From positions 62,001 to 126,000 of the forward strand of contig BAIF02000026.1 in assembly GCA_000509105.1 (NCBI GenBank): a stretch of DNA of 64,000 bases, read 5' to 3'. The stretch is from Clostridiales bacterium VE202-21 (GTDB lineage Bacteria; Bacillota; Clostridia; Lachnospirales; Lachnospiraceae). The notes under the pieces are model-generated. The model searched no databases and was not told where the DNA came from. It worked only from the letters and a program-made list of their open reading frames with translations. Shown piece by piece: positions 8,752 through 17,334 of this stretch (position 1 is the first letter of the stretch; every line of letters begins with the position of its first letter). Both the position numbers and the translations under genes were made by a program.

Positions 8752-10854
8752 ATGGGATTATCAGAAAAATATAAAAATCAAATTTACGCCGGAGTCCTGG
8801 GAAAGATGATCGGTGTATATCTGGGCCGGCCGGTAGAAGGATGGCCGTATCAGAGTATTATAGAGCGTTTTGGTGATGTGCCGTACTATGTTCACGAAGA
8901 ACTGAATCTTCCGCTGATCGTGGCGGATGACGACCTTTCCGGTACTTTTGCGTTTTTCCGGGCGATGGAGGACAACGGGTATCCGAAGAACCTGACTGCC
9001 AGGCAGATCGGGGATACCTGGCTGAATTACATTATAGAAGACCGGTCCATTCTCTGGTGGGGCGGTCTGGGAAACGCTACGGAGCATACGGCTTATCTTC
9101 ATTTGAAGAATGGCATTCCTGCGCCGGATAGTGGTTCTATGGAGAAAAATGGACCGGTTCTCTCCCAGCAGATCGGCGCTCAGATTTTTATGGACGCTTA
9201 TGCTATGATGTGTCCGGGGGACCCAGAATATGCAGATTATCTGGTACGTGCCTGTGCCAGCGTGTCCCATGACGGCATTGCCGTAGATGCGGCAGGATTC
9301 TTAGGGGCCATGGAAGCGGCAGCTTTTGATCAACGAAATCTGGAAAAACTTTTTGATGAAAACGTCAGGTTTATACAAACAGAAGAATTGAGCGCTCTGG
9401 TTGATAATGTGAGAAACATCTGTAAAGCGGAGTCGGACTGGAGAAAAGTCAGAGAACGGCTGGATGAGAAATACGGATATCACATTTATCCCGGTCCGTG
9501 CCATATGGTACCTAATCATGCGATGGTGCTGGCGTCTCTCCTCTGTGCCGGTGATGATTTTGCGGAATCGGTAAAGATTGGGGCATCTGCTGCCTGGGAT
9601 ACAGACTGTAATGCAGGAAATGTAGGCTGTCTGAACGGAATCCGTCTGGGAATTGAGGGGATAGAGTCAGGACCGGATTTTAGAGGGCCTGTAGCGGACC
9701 GGCTGCTGGTCATCACTTCTGATGGCGGCGAAGGGATATCTGATGCCGTGAAAGAGACAAAAAGAATTGTACGCGCCGCCGAGGCAGTGCGGGGGATCGA
9801 AGGGGAGGAGCGAAGGGAACGCTTTGCGTTTGAGTATCCCGGAAGCGTGCAGGGATTTACTGTTTGCCCGTATGTAGAATATCCAAAATGTACACCAAAG
9901 ATATCCAACGGAAATGAAATAGGAGCCGGAAACGGTCTCAGGCTGAATTTTGATATTTTAGCAGAAGGAATGAACGCTCATGTCAGTGTGGCTACATTTT
10001 TAGATATTCATGAAGAGTACCGGAATTACGAAACCTATGTTTCGCCGACGCTCTATACCGGACAGACTGTAACCGTGCGTGCGGATTGTCCGAGAGAGGA
10101 CGGGCCGGATATGCGCCCTTATATCTGGTATGCAGACCGGAATGGGCAGCTGCAGAGAACGGACGGGGAATGGATACGGTTAAGTTCAAAGGGAACGGTT
10201 CTCGCCTGGAATATCCCGGATAACGGCGGATTGCCGGTGCTGCGGTTTGGCCTGGAATTTTCGAGTGTAAAACGCTACCGGGGCGATGTTTTTATAAGAA
10301 GCATTGACTGGAGCAATACGCCCCGATGTCTGAATCAGGAAGGGATTATGATGCGGGATATGTGGGATACCAACCCATTTTGGGCAAAAATGTTCGTAGC
10401 CAGCGCAAAGTGTTTCTCACCGAATCTAAATTGTACTTATTGTATCAGCCATGATGAACCGGGTGGACTTGCTACGATTGGAACCAGAGATTTTACAGAT
10501 TACACGGTTTCATCCATGTTAAAGTTCAGCCTGCATAAACGGGGAGGATTGGCCGCGAGAAGCGCAGGGCACCGCAGGTATTATGCTGCAGTTGTATCTG
10601 GAGGGGATACGTTCCAGATTATAAAACACAGGGATGGTAAGGAAACTGTTCTGGCCGAAGGCAGTGTTCACTACGCGCAATTTGTAAAATATCCAATGAA
10701 GTTTACCCTGTGCGGGAATAAGCTGGAAGCATCTTTTGGTGAAGTGACGATTATGGCAGAAGACAAAGAAGATGCATACCTCTGCGGAGCTGCGGGGTAT
10801 GTCGTGGATGAAGGTGCGGTTTTTATTGATGGATTTCATCTTGAAAAGAAATAG
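8752..10854 (+). CDS. ADP-ribosylglycohydrolase-fold protein with extra C-terminal domain
   Basis: 700 residues. The first ~330 are the all-helical ADP-ribosyl-glycohydrolase (ARH/DraG) fold: GVLGKMIGVYLGRPVEGWPY at the N-terminus, an acidic metal motif ADDDLSGTF near residue 62 and the second metal motif AAWDTDCNAGNVG near 280. Known members cleave N-glycosidic bonds of ADP-ribosyl groups on proteins, bound through two Mg2+. The C-terminal ~350 residues look beta-rich and could be carbohydrate-binding or concanavalin-like (SMLKFSLHKRGGLAARSAGH, GAVFIDGFHLEKK); that is an inference from composition only. No signal peptide, so it acts in the cytoplasm on imported substrate. The place in a transporter-kinase-phosphorylase operon suggests a small ribosyl or glycosyl-amine conjugate rather than protein. 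Confidence 0.85.
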   Translation: MGLSEKYKNQIYAGVLGKMIGVYLGRPVEGWPYQSIIERFGDVPYYVHEELNLPLIVADDDLSGTFAFFRAMEDNGYPKNLTARQIGDTWLNYIIEDRSILWWGGLGNATEHTAYLHLKNGIPAPDSGSMEKNGPVLSQQIGAQIFMDAYAMMCPGDPEYADYLVRACASVSHDGIAVDAAGFLGAMEAAAFDQRNLEKLFDENVRFIQTEELSALVDNVRNICKAESDWRKVRERLDEKYGYHIYPGPCHMVPNHAMVLASLLCAGDDFAESVKIGASAAWDTDCNAGNVGCLNGIRLGIEGIESGPDFRGPVADRLLVITSDGGEGISDAVKETKRIVRAAEAVRGIEGEERRERFAFEYPGSVQGFTVCPYVEYPKCTPKISNGNEIGAGNGLRLNFDILAEGMNAHVSVATFLDIHEEYRNYETYVSPTLYTGQTVTVRADCPREDGPDMRPYIWYADRNGQLQRTDGEWIRLSSKGTVLAWNIPDNGGLPVLRFGLEFSSVKRYRGDVFIRSIDWSNTPRCLNQEGIMMRDMWDTNPFWAKMFVASAKCFSPNLNCTYCISHDEPGGLATIGTRDFTDYTVSSMLKFSLHKRGGLAARSAGHRRYYAAVVSGGDTFQIIKHRDGKETVLAEGSVHYAQFVKYPMKFTLCGNKLEASFGEVTIMAEDKEDAYLCGAAGYVVDEGAVFIDGFHLEKK

Positions 10855-10902
10855 CATTTCTGCCATTTACAGCAGAGAATAAATGGAAAAAGGTGGTTTA
10901 AG

Positions 10903-11814
10903 ATGGAATATGTAATTGCGACAACAGTTTCTACAGATGAAATACATCTGGCCGATGGCACTGTTTTTGGAAATCAGCCCGGGAGCGCAGGATTTTACGC
11001 ATTGGCAGGAGTGCGGATGTTTACGGATAAGGTGGCGGTATGCGGAGGAATCGGGCCGGAATACCTGCCCCGTCATGAAAAGTGGTACAAGGATAATGGG
11101 GTGTCAACAGAGGGGCTGGTTCTGCGTTCTGATATATCTCCGACCATAGTGATCCACTATTATCCGGATGGCAGCCGAACGGATGAACCCAATATTGGAC
11201 TGAAGGAGTTTCGGGCTCTTGACCCTTCGCCGGATGAAGTATTTCGCTGCTGTGATCAGAATACGAAGGGGGTTTATGTATTTAAAGACGTGGAGCGGGA
11301 TTATCTGGATGCTTTAATCGGAGGAAAACTTCGGTTTGGCTACAAACTGATGTGGGAAATCTCCGAAGATGCCTGCAGACCAGAGAATATCGATGTGATT
11401 GAGGCCTATTTAAAGGATATTGATGTCTTTTCTATTAACAGGCACGAGGCCTGTCTTTTATATGAGACAACAGATGAGGAGGAAGCGCAGCGGAGACTTC
11501 TGGCGGCTTCTCCAAACTGGGTATTTTTTAGAAGGGGTTCTGAGGGCGCGCATATGCTTGCAGGTGGAAGAATCTATCAATGTCCGAGCATATCAGGAAT
11601 TCAGGTTGTTGATACGACCGGAGGCGGCAATAGTTCTTCAGGTGCTGTACTTTATGCCTGCTGTGAAGGCTATGAGCCACAGATGGCAGGCTGTATGGGA
11701 TCGGCGGCTGCGGCAGAAATTATTGCGCAGTTCGGTACGCCGCCGCTTTTTACAAAAGAAATGACAGAGCGTGCATTTGCACGGGCAAAAGCATCATGTA
11801 AGGAGGAGGTATGA
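10903..11814 (+). CDS. PfkB-fold carbohydrate kinase homologue with altered catalytic motif
   Basis: 303 residues of the ribokinase/PfkB fold. The C-terminal PfkB signature normally reads DTTGAGD with Asp as catalytic base; here it is DTTGGGNSSSGA near residue 235, so that Asp is Asn. The N-terminal GG motif region is also reduced (FGNQPGSAGFYA). Either the fold has been reused for another reaction, or the kinase uses a different base. Within the operon it pairs with the following SIS protein (4-base-scale overlap, stop TGA at 11812-11814), an arrangement known from fructosamine pathways where FrlD is a PfkB kinase and FrlB a SIS deglycase. The substrate is not known. Confidence 0.75.
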   Translation: MEYVIATTVSTDEIHLADGTVFGNQPGSAGFYALAGVRMFTDKVAVCGGIGPEYLPRHEKWYKDNGVSTEGLVLRSDISPTIVIHYYPDGSRTDEPNIGLKEFRALDPSPDEVFRCCDQNTKGVYVFKDVERDYLDALIGGKLRFGYKLMWEISEDACRPENIDVIEAYLKDIDVFSINRHEACLLYETTDEEEAQRRLLAASPNWVFFRRGSEGAHMLAGGRIYQCPSISGIQVVDTTGGGNSSSGAVLYACCEGYEPQMAGCMGSAAAAEIIAQFGTPPLFTKEMTERAFARAKASCKEEV

Positions 11815-11816
11815 AA

Positions 11817-12946
11817 ATGATTGGATTTGAGAATTCCATGCTGCGTCAGGTTTTGAGTGTGCCTGACCTGCTGGACGAAGTTTATCCTGAGATAGAGCCT
11901 CAGGTACGTTATGTACTGACAACACCGGAGATTTACTCCATAAAAAAGGTGGTTCTGACAAGCTGTGGAGACGGCTATGCACCTGCCTGGCCGCCAGGCG
12001 GGCATTTGAGAGTTTTCTTCAGATTCCTGTTGAAGTGGAAGACCCTCTCACCTTGTCCAGGTATTATCAGATGAAATGGGTGGGAGAATCTCCCTGCGAT
12101 CCTCTTGTAATTGCAGTCAGCAATTCCGGGCAGGCAGCCCGTGTTATTGAGGCAGTAGAGAGAATGCGCGCGCACAGGGCGCTGACCATTGCCATTACAT
12201 CGAATGCGGATTCGCTCCTTGCAAAGGCTGCAGAAAAAGTAATTGTTCCCATGATTCCGGAATTCGAAAAATCGCCGGGAGTCCGCACCTATGCAGTACT
12301 GCAAATGATCGTATATCTTCTGGCGATCCGAATGGGGGAAGTACGCCTGAAATATACGATGGATCAGGCGAATGCGTACCGGCAGGAACTGAAACGTCTG
12401 CCGGCAGAATTTTTGAATAAAAAAGAAGATGTATGCAAACTGGCGCTGGAAACCGCCAGGGCGTTTCAAGAGGCTGCCAGTGCGGAGATGATAGGCTGCG
12501 GCGCCGATTACGGAACAGCGTGGTATGCTCATGCGAAAATGTATGAGGCAGTGGGACTTCCTTCTGTCCATCTGGACAGCGAGAACTGGTTTCATGTGAA
12601 TTATTTTGTGAAAGATGTAAAACGAACACTGACCATGGTGTTTGCGGCAAAAGGCAATGAGGCACAGAGCCGTACCCGAGAACTGACAGAGAGGCTGAAC
12701 CAGATGGGAAGAGAATTTGTACTGGTAACCAATGATGAAAGTCTCCAGGCGGAATACCGTTTTCTCACGCCGGATTCTGGGAACTGTCTGTTCCAGCCCA
12801 TGGCTGCGCATATGGTTCCGGCTCTCATTGCCGGATATCTTGCGGCAATGAGAGAAGAAGCTTACAGCCGAGGATTTGAGGGGATCTGGAAAGAAGAAAA
12901 AGGCATGTATTCTACCACGGTCTCAGAAAAGGTATTGCTGGATTAA
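11817..12946 (+). CDS. Double-SIS-domain sugar isomerase/deglycase (FrlB/AgaS/GlmS-like), frameshifted
   Basis: Two SIS domains that bind phosphosugars. The first is visible as VVLTSCGDGYAP and, after the break, LVIAVSNSGQAARVIEAVERM; the second as AEMIGCGADYGTAWYAHAKM with E-rich C-terminal helices. The frame changes between 11981 and 11990: one extra base after GCACC (position 11983) would give YAPCLAARRAFESFLQIPVE and a 376-residue protein of normal length. Start 11817 is preferred since AGGAGG at 11801-11806 is better spaced for it than for ATG 11811. In other operons such proteins deglycate phosphorylated Amadori compounds or isomerise amino sugars; the neighbour PfkB protein supports that kind of role. 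Confidence 0.8.
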
Positions 12947-12974
12947 AAATGATAAACGATGGAGGTTTTTAAAA

Positions 12975-13379
12975 ATGCTGGATAGAATTCAGTTTCGAAC
13001 AACAAAAGACGGAGTGATATCTCTGACGGATCAGATCAAAGAGTGTGTGAAGAATTCCGGTGTAAAGAGTGGAATTATGTGTGCGTTTATTACTCATACA
13101 ACGGCGGCGTTGACAGTGAATTCATTTTGGGATCCGCTGGGGCATGAGGACATTCAGGACGAAATCCGCCGCCTGATACCGACCAGAGTGGATTTTAAAC
13201 ATCAGCATGATACTCCGGAGGATGCTGCGGGGCATGTGAAGTGTACGCTGATCGGCCCTTCCATGTCATTTATTATTGAAGATGGCAATCTATTGCTGGG
13301 ACATTCTCAGGGAATTTATTTTCTGGAATTTGATGGTCCGCGTAACAGAGAGTGTTATATAAAGATCGTGTCGGAATAG
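12975..13379 (+). CDS. YjbQ/UPF0047 family protein
   Basis: 134-residue protein of the YjbQ family (secondary thiamine-phosphate synthase-like). Conserved features seen: FITHTTAALTVNSFWDP near residue 40, HQHDTPEDAAGHVKCTLIGPS near residue 75 and LLGHSQGIYFLEFDGPR at the C-terminus, which supply the His/Glu cluster of the family. E. coli YjbQ has weak thiamine-phosphate synthase activity, but the real role of the family is unsettled. Start at 12975 because GGAGG at 12961-12965 lies 9 bases upstream. Its place between a SIS protein and a nucleoside-phosphorylase-like gene suggests chemistry on a ribosyl phosphate. Confidence 0.88.
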   Translation: MLDRIQFRTTKDGVISLTDQIKECVKNSGVKSGIMCAFITHTTAALTVNSFWDPLGHEDIQDEIRRLIPTRVDFKHQHDTPEDAAGHVKCTLIGPSMSFIIEDGNLLLGHSQGIYFLEFDGPRNRECYIKIVSE

Positions 13380-13388
13380 GAGGAGAGC

Positions 13389-14312
13389 ATGAAGAAGAGT
13401 GAACTTATTCGGAACAAGCCGTCAATCAAGCTGATGCAGGAGCGGTATGAATATTGGGAAAACGTTCCTTATCCGGGCCTGATAATGGATAACAAACCCG
13501 CCATCACACAGGTGGATATCGAGAAAGTGGGAGATTATCTTATCTATTTGGTCCGTGACCCGCTGGCGGCCTACGGAAAGGATCCGGCAGAACGTGTGGC
13601 TGAACGCCTTACGGCTGCAGAATGCATTGGGAATTCCGGTATGTTTCTGAGCTATACAGGTACCTATAAAGGGGCAAAAATCACCTGTGTCAGCGGTGGC
13701 AGCGGCTGTCCGGAAGTGGAATTAGCGATCAATGACTTTATGGAATATACAGACTGTTCTACTTTTCTCAGGGTGGGTACTTCCGGAGGCGTGGCAGAGA
13801 AAGTGAAAGTGGGAGACTGTGTGATCACTACGGGAGTTTACCGGGAGGACGGAACCTCGCGGGCTTATGTCGCGGATGGATTTCCGGCATATTGTCATTA
13901 CGAAGTCGTCAATGCAATGGTTCAGGCAGCCGAGCAGTATCATTTTCCTTATAAGCTGGGCGTAACTGCCTGCATGGACAGTGACTTTGTCGGTAATGGA
14001 CGCCCTTCTGTAGGAGGCTATCTGCAGCCGGAAAATATACAGAAGCTTGGTACATATAATCGCGCAGGTGTGCTCAATACGGATCGGGAATCATCCATTA
14101 TTATGACAATGTGTAATCTGTTTGAACGAAGAGGCGGAGCGATTTTTAATGTAACAGACAATCTGATTTCCGGTCATAAATTTGAAGCAGGGGCAGGAAC
14201 GGAAGTTTCTATAGAGCTGGCCCTGGAAGGAATCGCGATTCTTCATCAGATGGATAAGCAGAAAGAAGCTGTCGGGAAAGAAAACTGGTTTCCGGGGCTT
14301 GATAATATATAA
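13389..14312 (+). CDS. Nucleoside phosphorylase-I family protein (uridine phosphorylase-like)
   Basis: 307 residues of the NP-I fold, distinct from the DeoD encoded further on. The phosphate-binding region RDPLAAYGKDPAERVAERL stands in for the usual GDP motif; SGGSGCPEVELAINDFME and FLRVGTSGGVAEKVKVGDCV match the central NP-I core, and AGTEVSIELALEGIAIL replaces the usual nucleobase-binding helix. The N-terminus carries about 40 extra residues. Members cleave nucleosides to base and ribose-1-phosphate. Gene spacing is 9 bases from yjbQ and 18 to the nucleoside hydrolase, so it is clearly in the same operon. Confidence 0.85.
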   Translation: MKKSELIRNKPSIKLMQERYEYWENVPYPGLIMDNKPAITQVDIEKVGDYLIYLVRDPLAAYGKDPAERVAERLTAAECIGNSGMFLSYTGTYKGAKITCVSGGSGCPEVELAINDFMEYTDCSTFLRVGTSGGVAEKVKVGDCVITTGVYREDGTSRAYVADGFPAYCHYEVVNAMVQAAEQYHFPYKLGVTACMDSDFVGNGRPSVGGYLQPENIQKLGTYNRAGVLNTDRESSIIMTMCNLFERRGGAIFNVTDNLISGHKFEAGAGTEVSIELALEGIAILHQMDKQKEAVGKENWFPGLDNI

Positions 14313-14330
14313 GGAAAGGAATTGATTGTT

Positions 14331-15314
14331 ATGAGCGAGAAAAGAAAAATTATGATTGACTGTGATCCGGGTACGGATGATTCCGTATGCATTATTATGG
14401 CGCTGACGCATCCGGACGTGGAACTTTTGGGGATTACAACAGAGAGCGGTAACCTGCCGGCAGACAAAACAGCAGCGAATGCTCTTAAAATTCTGGAATA
14501 TATGGACCGTGGAGATATCCCGGTGGCACAGGGAATGATGCATCCAATGCTGCGTGAGTATCCAAAGGATCCGTACAGCCATGGTGAAGACGGACTGGGG
14601 AATCATTTCTTTCCGAAGCCAAAGTTAAAAACAACAGATCAGTCGCCGTCGCAGATGATCATAGATACGGTACTTGCGAACCCGGGCGAGGTGACGCTTG
14701 TCTGTACATCCTGTCTGACAAATGTTGCAGTTGCGTTTATGAGCCGTCCTGAAATCATTCCGCTGATTAAGGAGATTTATCATATTGGCGGCGCTTATGG
14801 AATTACCGAATATGCCTTCCGCAATGCTACCGGAGATAATCCGATGAGTGAATGGAATATTTATGTAGATCCGGAAGCTGCGAAAATCGTCTATGAATCG
14901 GATGTAAAGCTGACATCTATAGGTCTGGACATTGCATTCAATCCGGAGGCGGTGAACATTTCAGAAAAGACAATTGAGAAACTAAAAGGCCTGAATAACC
15001 GTCAGGCAAAATATACTCTGGAAATTATCGACTATATTGACGGAAATAATTCCATTAAAGATCAGGGAATTATGATTAATGGTCCGATTGACACAACAGC
15101 AATGTGCTGCTTCCTGAATCCGGATATCATGACGGATGTGAGGGAAATCAATGTGGCAATTGACTGCGGCGGTCAACTGACCAGGGGAATGACAATCTGG
15201 GACAGAAGAGATCACTTCCGCTGGGAACATCTGCCGAAAGTCCGTACAGTATTTGCTATTGATGGACAGAAATATCAGGAAACATTCTATGAAGCATTAG
15301 GCGGAAAATTATAA
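14331..15314 (+). CDS. Inosine-uridine preferring nucleoside hydrolase family protein
   Basis: 327 residues. The Ca2+-binding N-terminal motif is intact (MIDCDPGTDDSVCIIMAL), and the central substrate segments EWNIYVDPEAAKIVYES and GLDIAFNPEAV are those of the IunH/RihA family, which hydrolyse the N-glycosidic bond to free ribose and base. Start ATG 14331 preferred over the TTG at 14322, with AAGGAAAGG upstream. Together with the two phosphorylase-type genes this gives the operon three enzymes acting on N-ribosyl bonds, plus the ARH protein as a fourth. Confidence 0.9.
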   Translation: MSEKRKIMIDCDPGTDDSVCIIMALTHPDVELLGITTESGNLPADKTAANALKILEYMDRGDIPVAQGMMHPMLREYPKDPYSHGEDGLGNHFFPKPKLKTTDQSPSQMIIDTVLANPGEVTLVCTSCLTNVAVAFMSRPEIIPLIKEIYHIGGAYGITEYAFRNATGDNPMSEWNIYVDPEAAKIVYESDVKLTSIGLDIAFNPEAVNISEKTIEKLKGLNNRQAKYTLEIIDYIDGNNSIKDQGIMINGPIDTTAMCCFLNPDIMTDVREINVAIDCGGQLTRGMTIWDRRDHFRWEHLPKVRTVFAIDGQKYQETFYEALGGKL

Positions 15315-15328
15315 TTGGAGGCAGAACG

Positions 15329-16039
15329 ATGAGTCAGACACCGACTATTCATAATGCGGCAAAATACGGTGAGATTGCCAGGACTGTGTTAATGCCGGGC
15401 GACCCGCTGCGGGCCAAATATATTGCGGAGAAGTTTTTGGATGAACCAAAGCTGGTCAGTGATGTGCGGAATATTTACTGTTATACGGGGATATACCAAG
15501 GGAAAGAAGTTTCAGTGATGGCAAGTGGCATGGGTGCTGGTTCTATGAGTATTTATTCATATGAGTTGTTTCATTTTTATGGCGTGGACAGTATTATTCG
15601 TGTCGGATCAGCAGGAGGCATGCATCCAAGCCTGAAGCTGCGGGATATTGTAATAGCTATGACTGCTTCAACGGATAACGGCTATGCGGTACATTTTGAT
15701 CTGCCGGGAACTCTGGCGCCCTGCGCGGATTATTCTTTGATTGAAAGAGCGGCTGCCTATGGGAAAGAGCATCAGCTTCCGGTTCGTGTGGGACCAGTCA
15801 TTTCTGGGGAAGGTTTTTATTATTCGGATGAATGGTATGATAAATGGACCAGTATGGGAATACTGGCAGCGGAAATGGAGTCTGCGGCGCTGTATATAAA
15901 TGCAGCTGAAGCAGGAAAGAAGGCAGTGGCTTTGTGTACAATAGCAGATTTGATGTTCAATGGCGAACAGTGTTCAACAAAGGAACGGCAGGAAAGCTTT
16001 GACGATATGATTCGAATGGCGCTGTCCATGGCTGACTAG
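15329..16039 (+). CDS. deoD: Purine-nucleoside phosphorylase, DeoD type
   Basis: 236 residues, the standard length for the hexameric bacterial enzyme that phosphorolyses purine nucleosides to base and (deoxy)ribose-1-phosphate. Seen: VLMPGDPLRAKYIAEKFL (phosphate site), the signature GMGAGSMSIYSYELFHFYGV, IIRVGSAGGM and the active-site segment LAAEMESAALY, with the catalytic Asp in ALCTIADLMFN. It is the last gene of the operon, 14 bases after the nucleoside hydrolase, and ends just before a strong terminator. Confidence 0.95.
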   Translation: MSQTPTIHNAAKYGEIARTVLMPGDPLRAKYIAEKFLDEPKLVSDVRNIYCYTGIYQGKEVSVMASGMGAGSMSIYSYELFHFYGVDSIIRVGSAGGMHPSLKLRDIVIAMTASTDNGYAVHFDLPGTLAPCADYSLIERAAAYGKEHQLPVRVGPVISGEGFYYSDEWYDKWTSMGILAAEMESAALYINAAEAGKKAVALCTIADLMFNGEQCSTKERQESFDDMIRMALSMAD

Positions 16040-16090
16040 AGATATAACAAGACGAATTCAAATGAAACCTGTAACCTGGGATGAAAGAAA

Positions 16091-16133
16091 AACAGTCCTC
16101 ACAGACTTAAAATGTCTGTGAGGACTGTTTTTT
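16091..16133. terminator. Bidirectional terminator between deoD and prs
   Basis: A 16-bp perfect stem (16091-16106 with 16114-16129, ends AACAGTCC and GGACTGTT) with a 7-base loop, T-run on the plus side and A-run on the other. It serves both convergent operons. Confidence 0.92.
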
Positions 16134-16158
16134 ATGAAATTAAAAAATTAAGTTAGTC

Positions 16159-17334
16159 CTATCTATTACGGTATTCCTGAAGGACATGCTGGATTCTTTC
16201 GTTAGGATTGAGCAGTGTGCTGATGGATCCGTCATGGTTGAGCGTATCGATCAGCAGTGCGATATATTTGCTCATGTCGCAATTAATATAATATGGCTTG
16301 GACAGCAGCTCTGGAGACTGGTAGATCAAATTTGTTGTCAGAATTCCTGTAATAATGCCGTCCTCGTATGCCTTGTCAAACTTGTCCATTCCGTTGGTGA
16401 ACAGGCCGAACGTTGCTGCAGTATAGATTCGTTTTGCTTTCCTGCGCTTTAATTCGGTTGCAACCTCAATCATACTGTCTCCGGAAGAGATCATATCGTC
16501 GATGATGACGACGTCTTTGCCCTCTACGGAGCTTCCCAGGAATTCATGGGCAACAATGGGGTTACGTCCGTTGACTATCTTTGTATAATCGCGGCGTTTG
16601 TAGAACATACCCATATCAAGGCCAAGGACATTGGCAAGGTAAACGGCGCGGTTGGTGCCGCCTTCATCCGGGCTGATAATCATCATGTGTTCCGTGTCAA
16701 TCTGAAGGTCGTCCACATTGCGCAGAAGGCCCTTGATAAACTGATAAGTCGGCGGTACAGTTTCGAAGCCGTTCAGAGGGATTGCATTCTGAACCCTTGG
16801 ATCGTGCGCATCGAAAGTGATAATATTGTCTACACCCATGCGGACAAGTTCCTGGAGTGCAAGCGCACAGTCCAGAGATTCACGCCCGTTTCTTTTGTGC
16901 TGTCGGCTTTCGTATAAAAATGGCATGATGACGTTAATGCGCCGGCCTTTACCGCCGATTGCGGCAATGACGCGCTTTAGATTCTGAAAATGGTCATCCG
17001 GGGACATGTGGTTGATATTGCCCGTCAGGGAGTAGGTGATATTGTAGTTGCATACGTCTACCATAAGATAGAGATCCATCCCGCGTACGGATTCATTGAT
17101 AATGCCCTTTGCCTCGCCGGAACCGAATCTCGGCACAGCACAGTCTACAATGTAAGTATCCTTTTCGTATCCGGAGAATGCTACATCATCCTTGTGCTCA
17201 ATGGCACTTTCCCTTCTCCATTTGACCAGGTAATCATTGACCTTTTTTCCGAGTTCCTCGCAGCCCACGACCGGAATCAGGCCCAGAGCGCCAACTGGAA
17301 TGTTTTCTAGAGTTCTTTCTGTGCGGTGTAACAT
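16159..17334 (-). CDS. prs: Ribose-phosphate pyrophosphokinase
   Basis: Makes PRPP from ribose-5-phosphate and ATP, the entry to nucleotide, His and Trp synthesis. 391 residues, longer than the classical ~315, with an N-terminal extension before the region RFGSGEAKGIINESVRGMDL that corresponds to the catalytic core start. The PRPP-binding loop VVIIDDMISSGDS is intact near residue 275, and TFDAHDPRVQN and MIISPDEGGTNRA are the other substrate loops. The longer form is common in Lachnospiraceae. The start overlaps the end of the dnaI-like gene by 28 bases, and GGGAGGA lies upstream, so translation is probably coupled. Transcription should come from the promoter at 19694-19721. Confidence 0.92.
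   Translation of the reverse strand: MLHRTERTLENIPVGALGLIPVVGCEELGKKVNDYLVKWRRESAIEHKDDVAFSGYEKDTYIVDCAVPRFGSGEAKGIINESVRGMDLYLMVDVCNYNITYSLTGNINHMSPDDHFQNLKRVIAAIGGKGRRINVIMPFLYESRQHKRNGRESLDCALALQELVRMGVDNIITFDAHDPRVQNAIPLNGFETVPPTYQFIKGLLRNVDDLQIDTEHMMIISPDEGGTNRAVYLANVLGLDMGMFYKRRDYTKIVNGRNPIVAHEFLGSSVEGKDVVIIDDMISSGDSMIEVATELKRRKAKRIYTAATFGLFTNGMDKFDKAYEDGIITGILTTNLIYQSPELLSKPYYINCDMSKYIALLIDTLNHDGSISTLLNPNERIQHVLQEYRNR

Noticed and set aside
11975-12811. 278-residue open frame on the minus strand
   Set aside because: It is antisense to the SIS gene, has His/Arg-rich unlikely composition, no ribosome site and no family resemblance.
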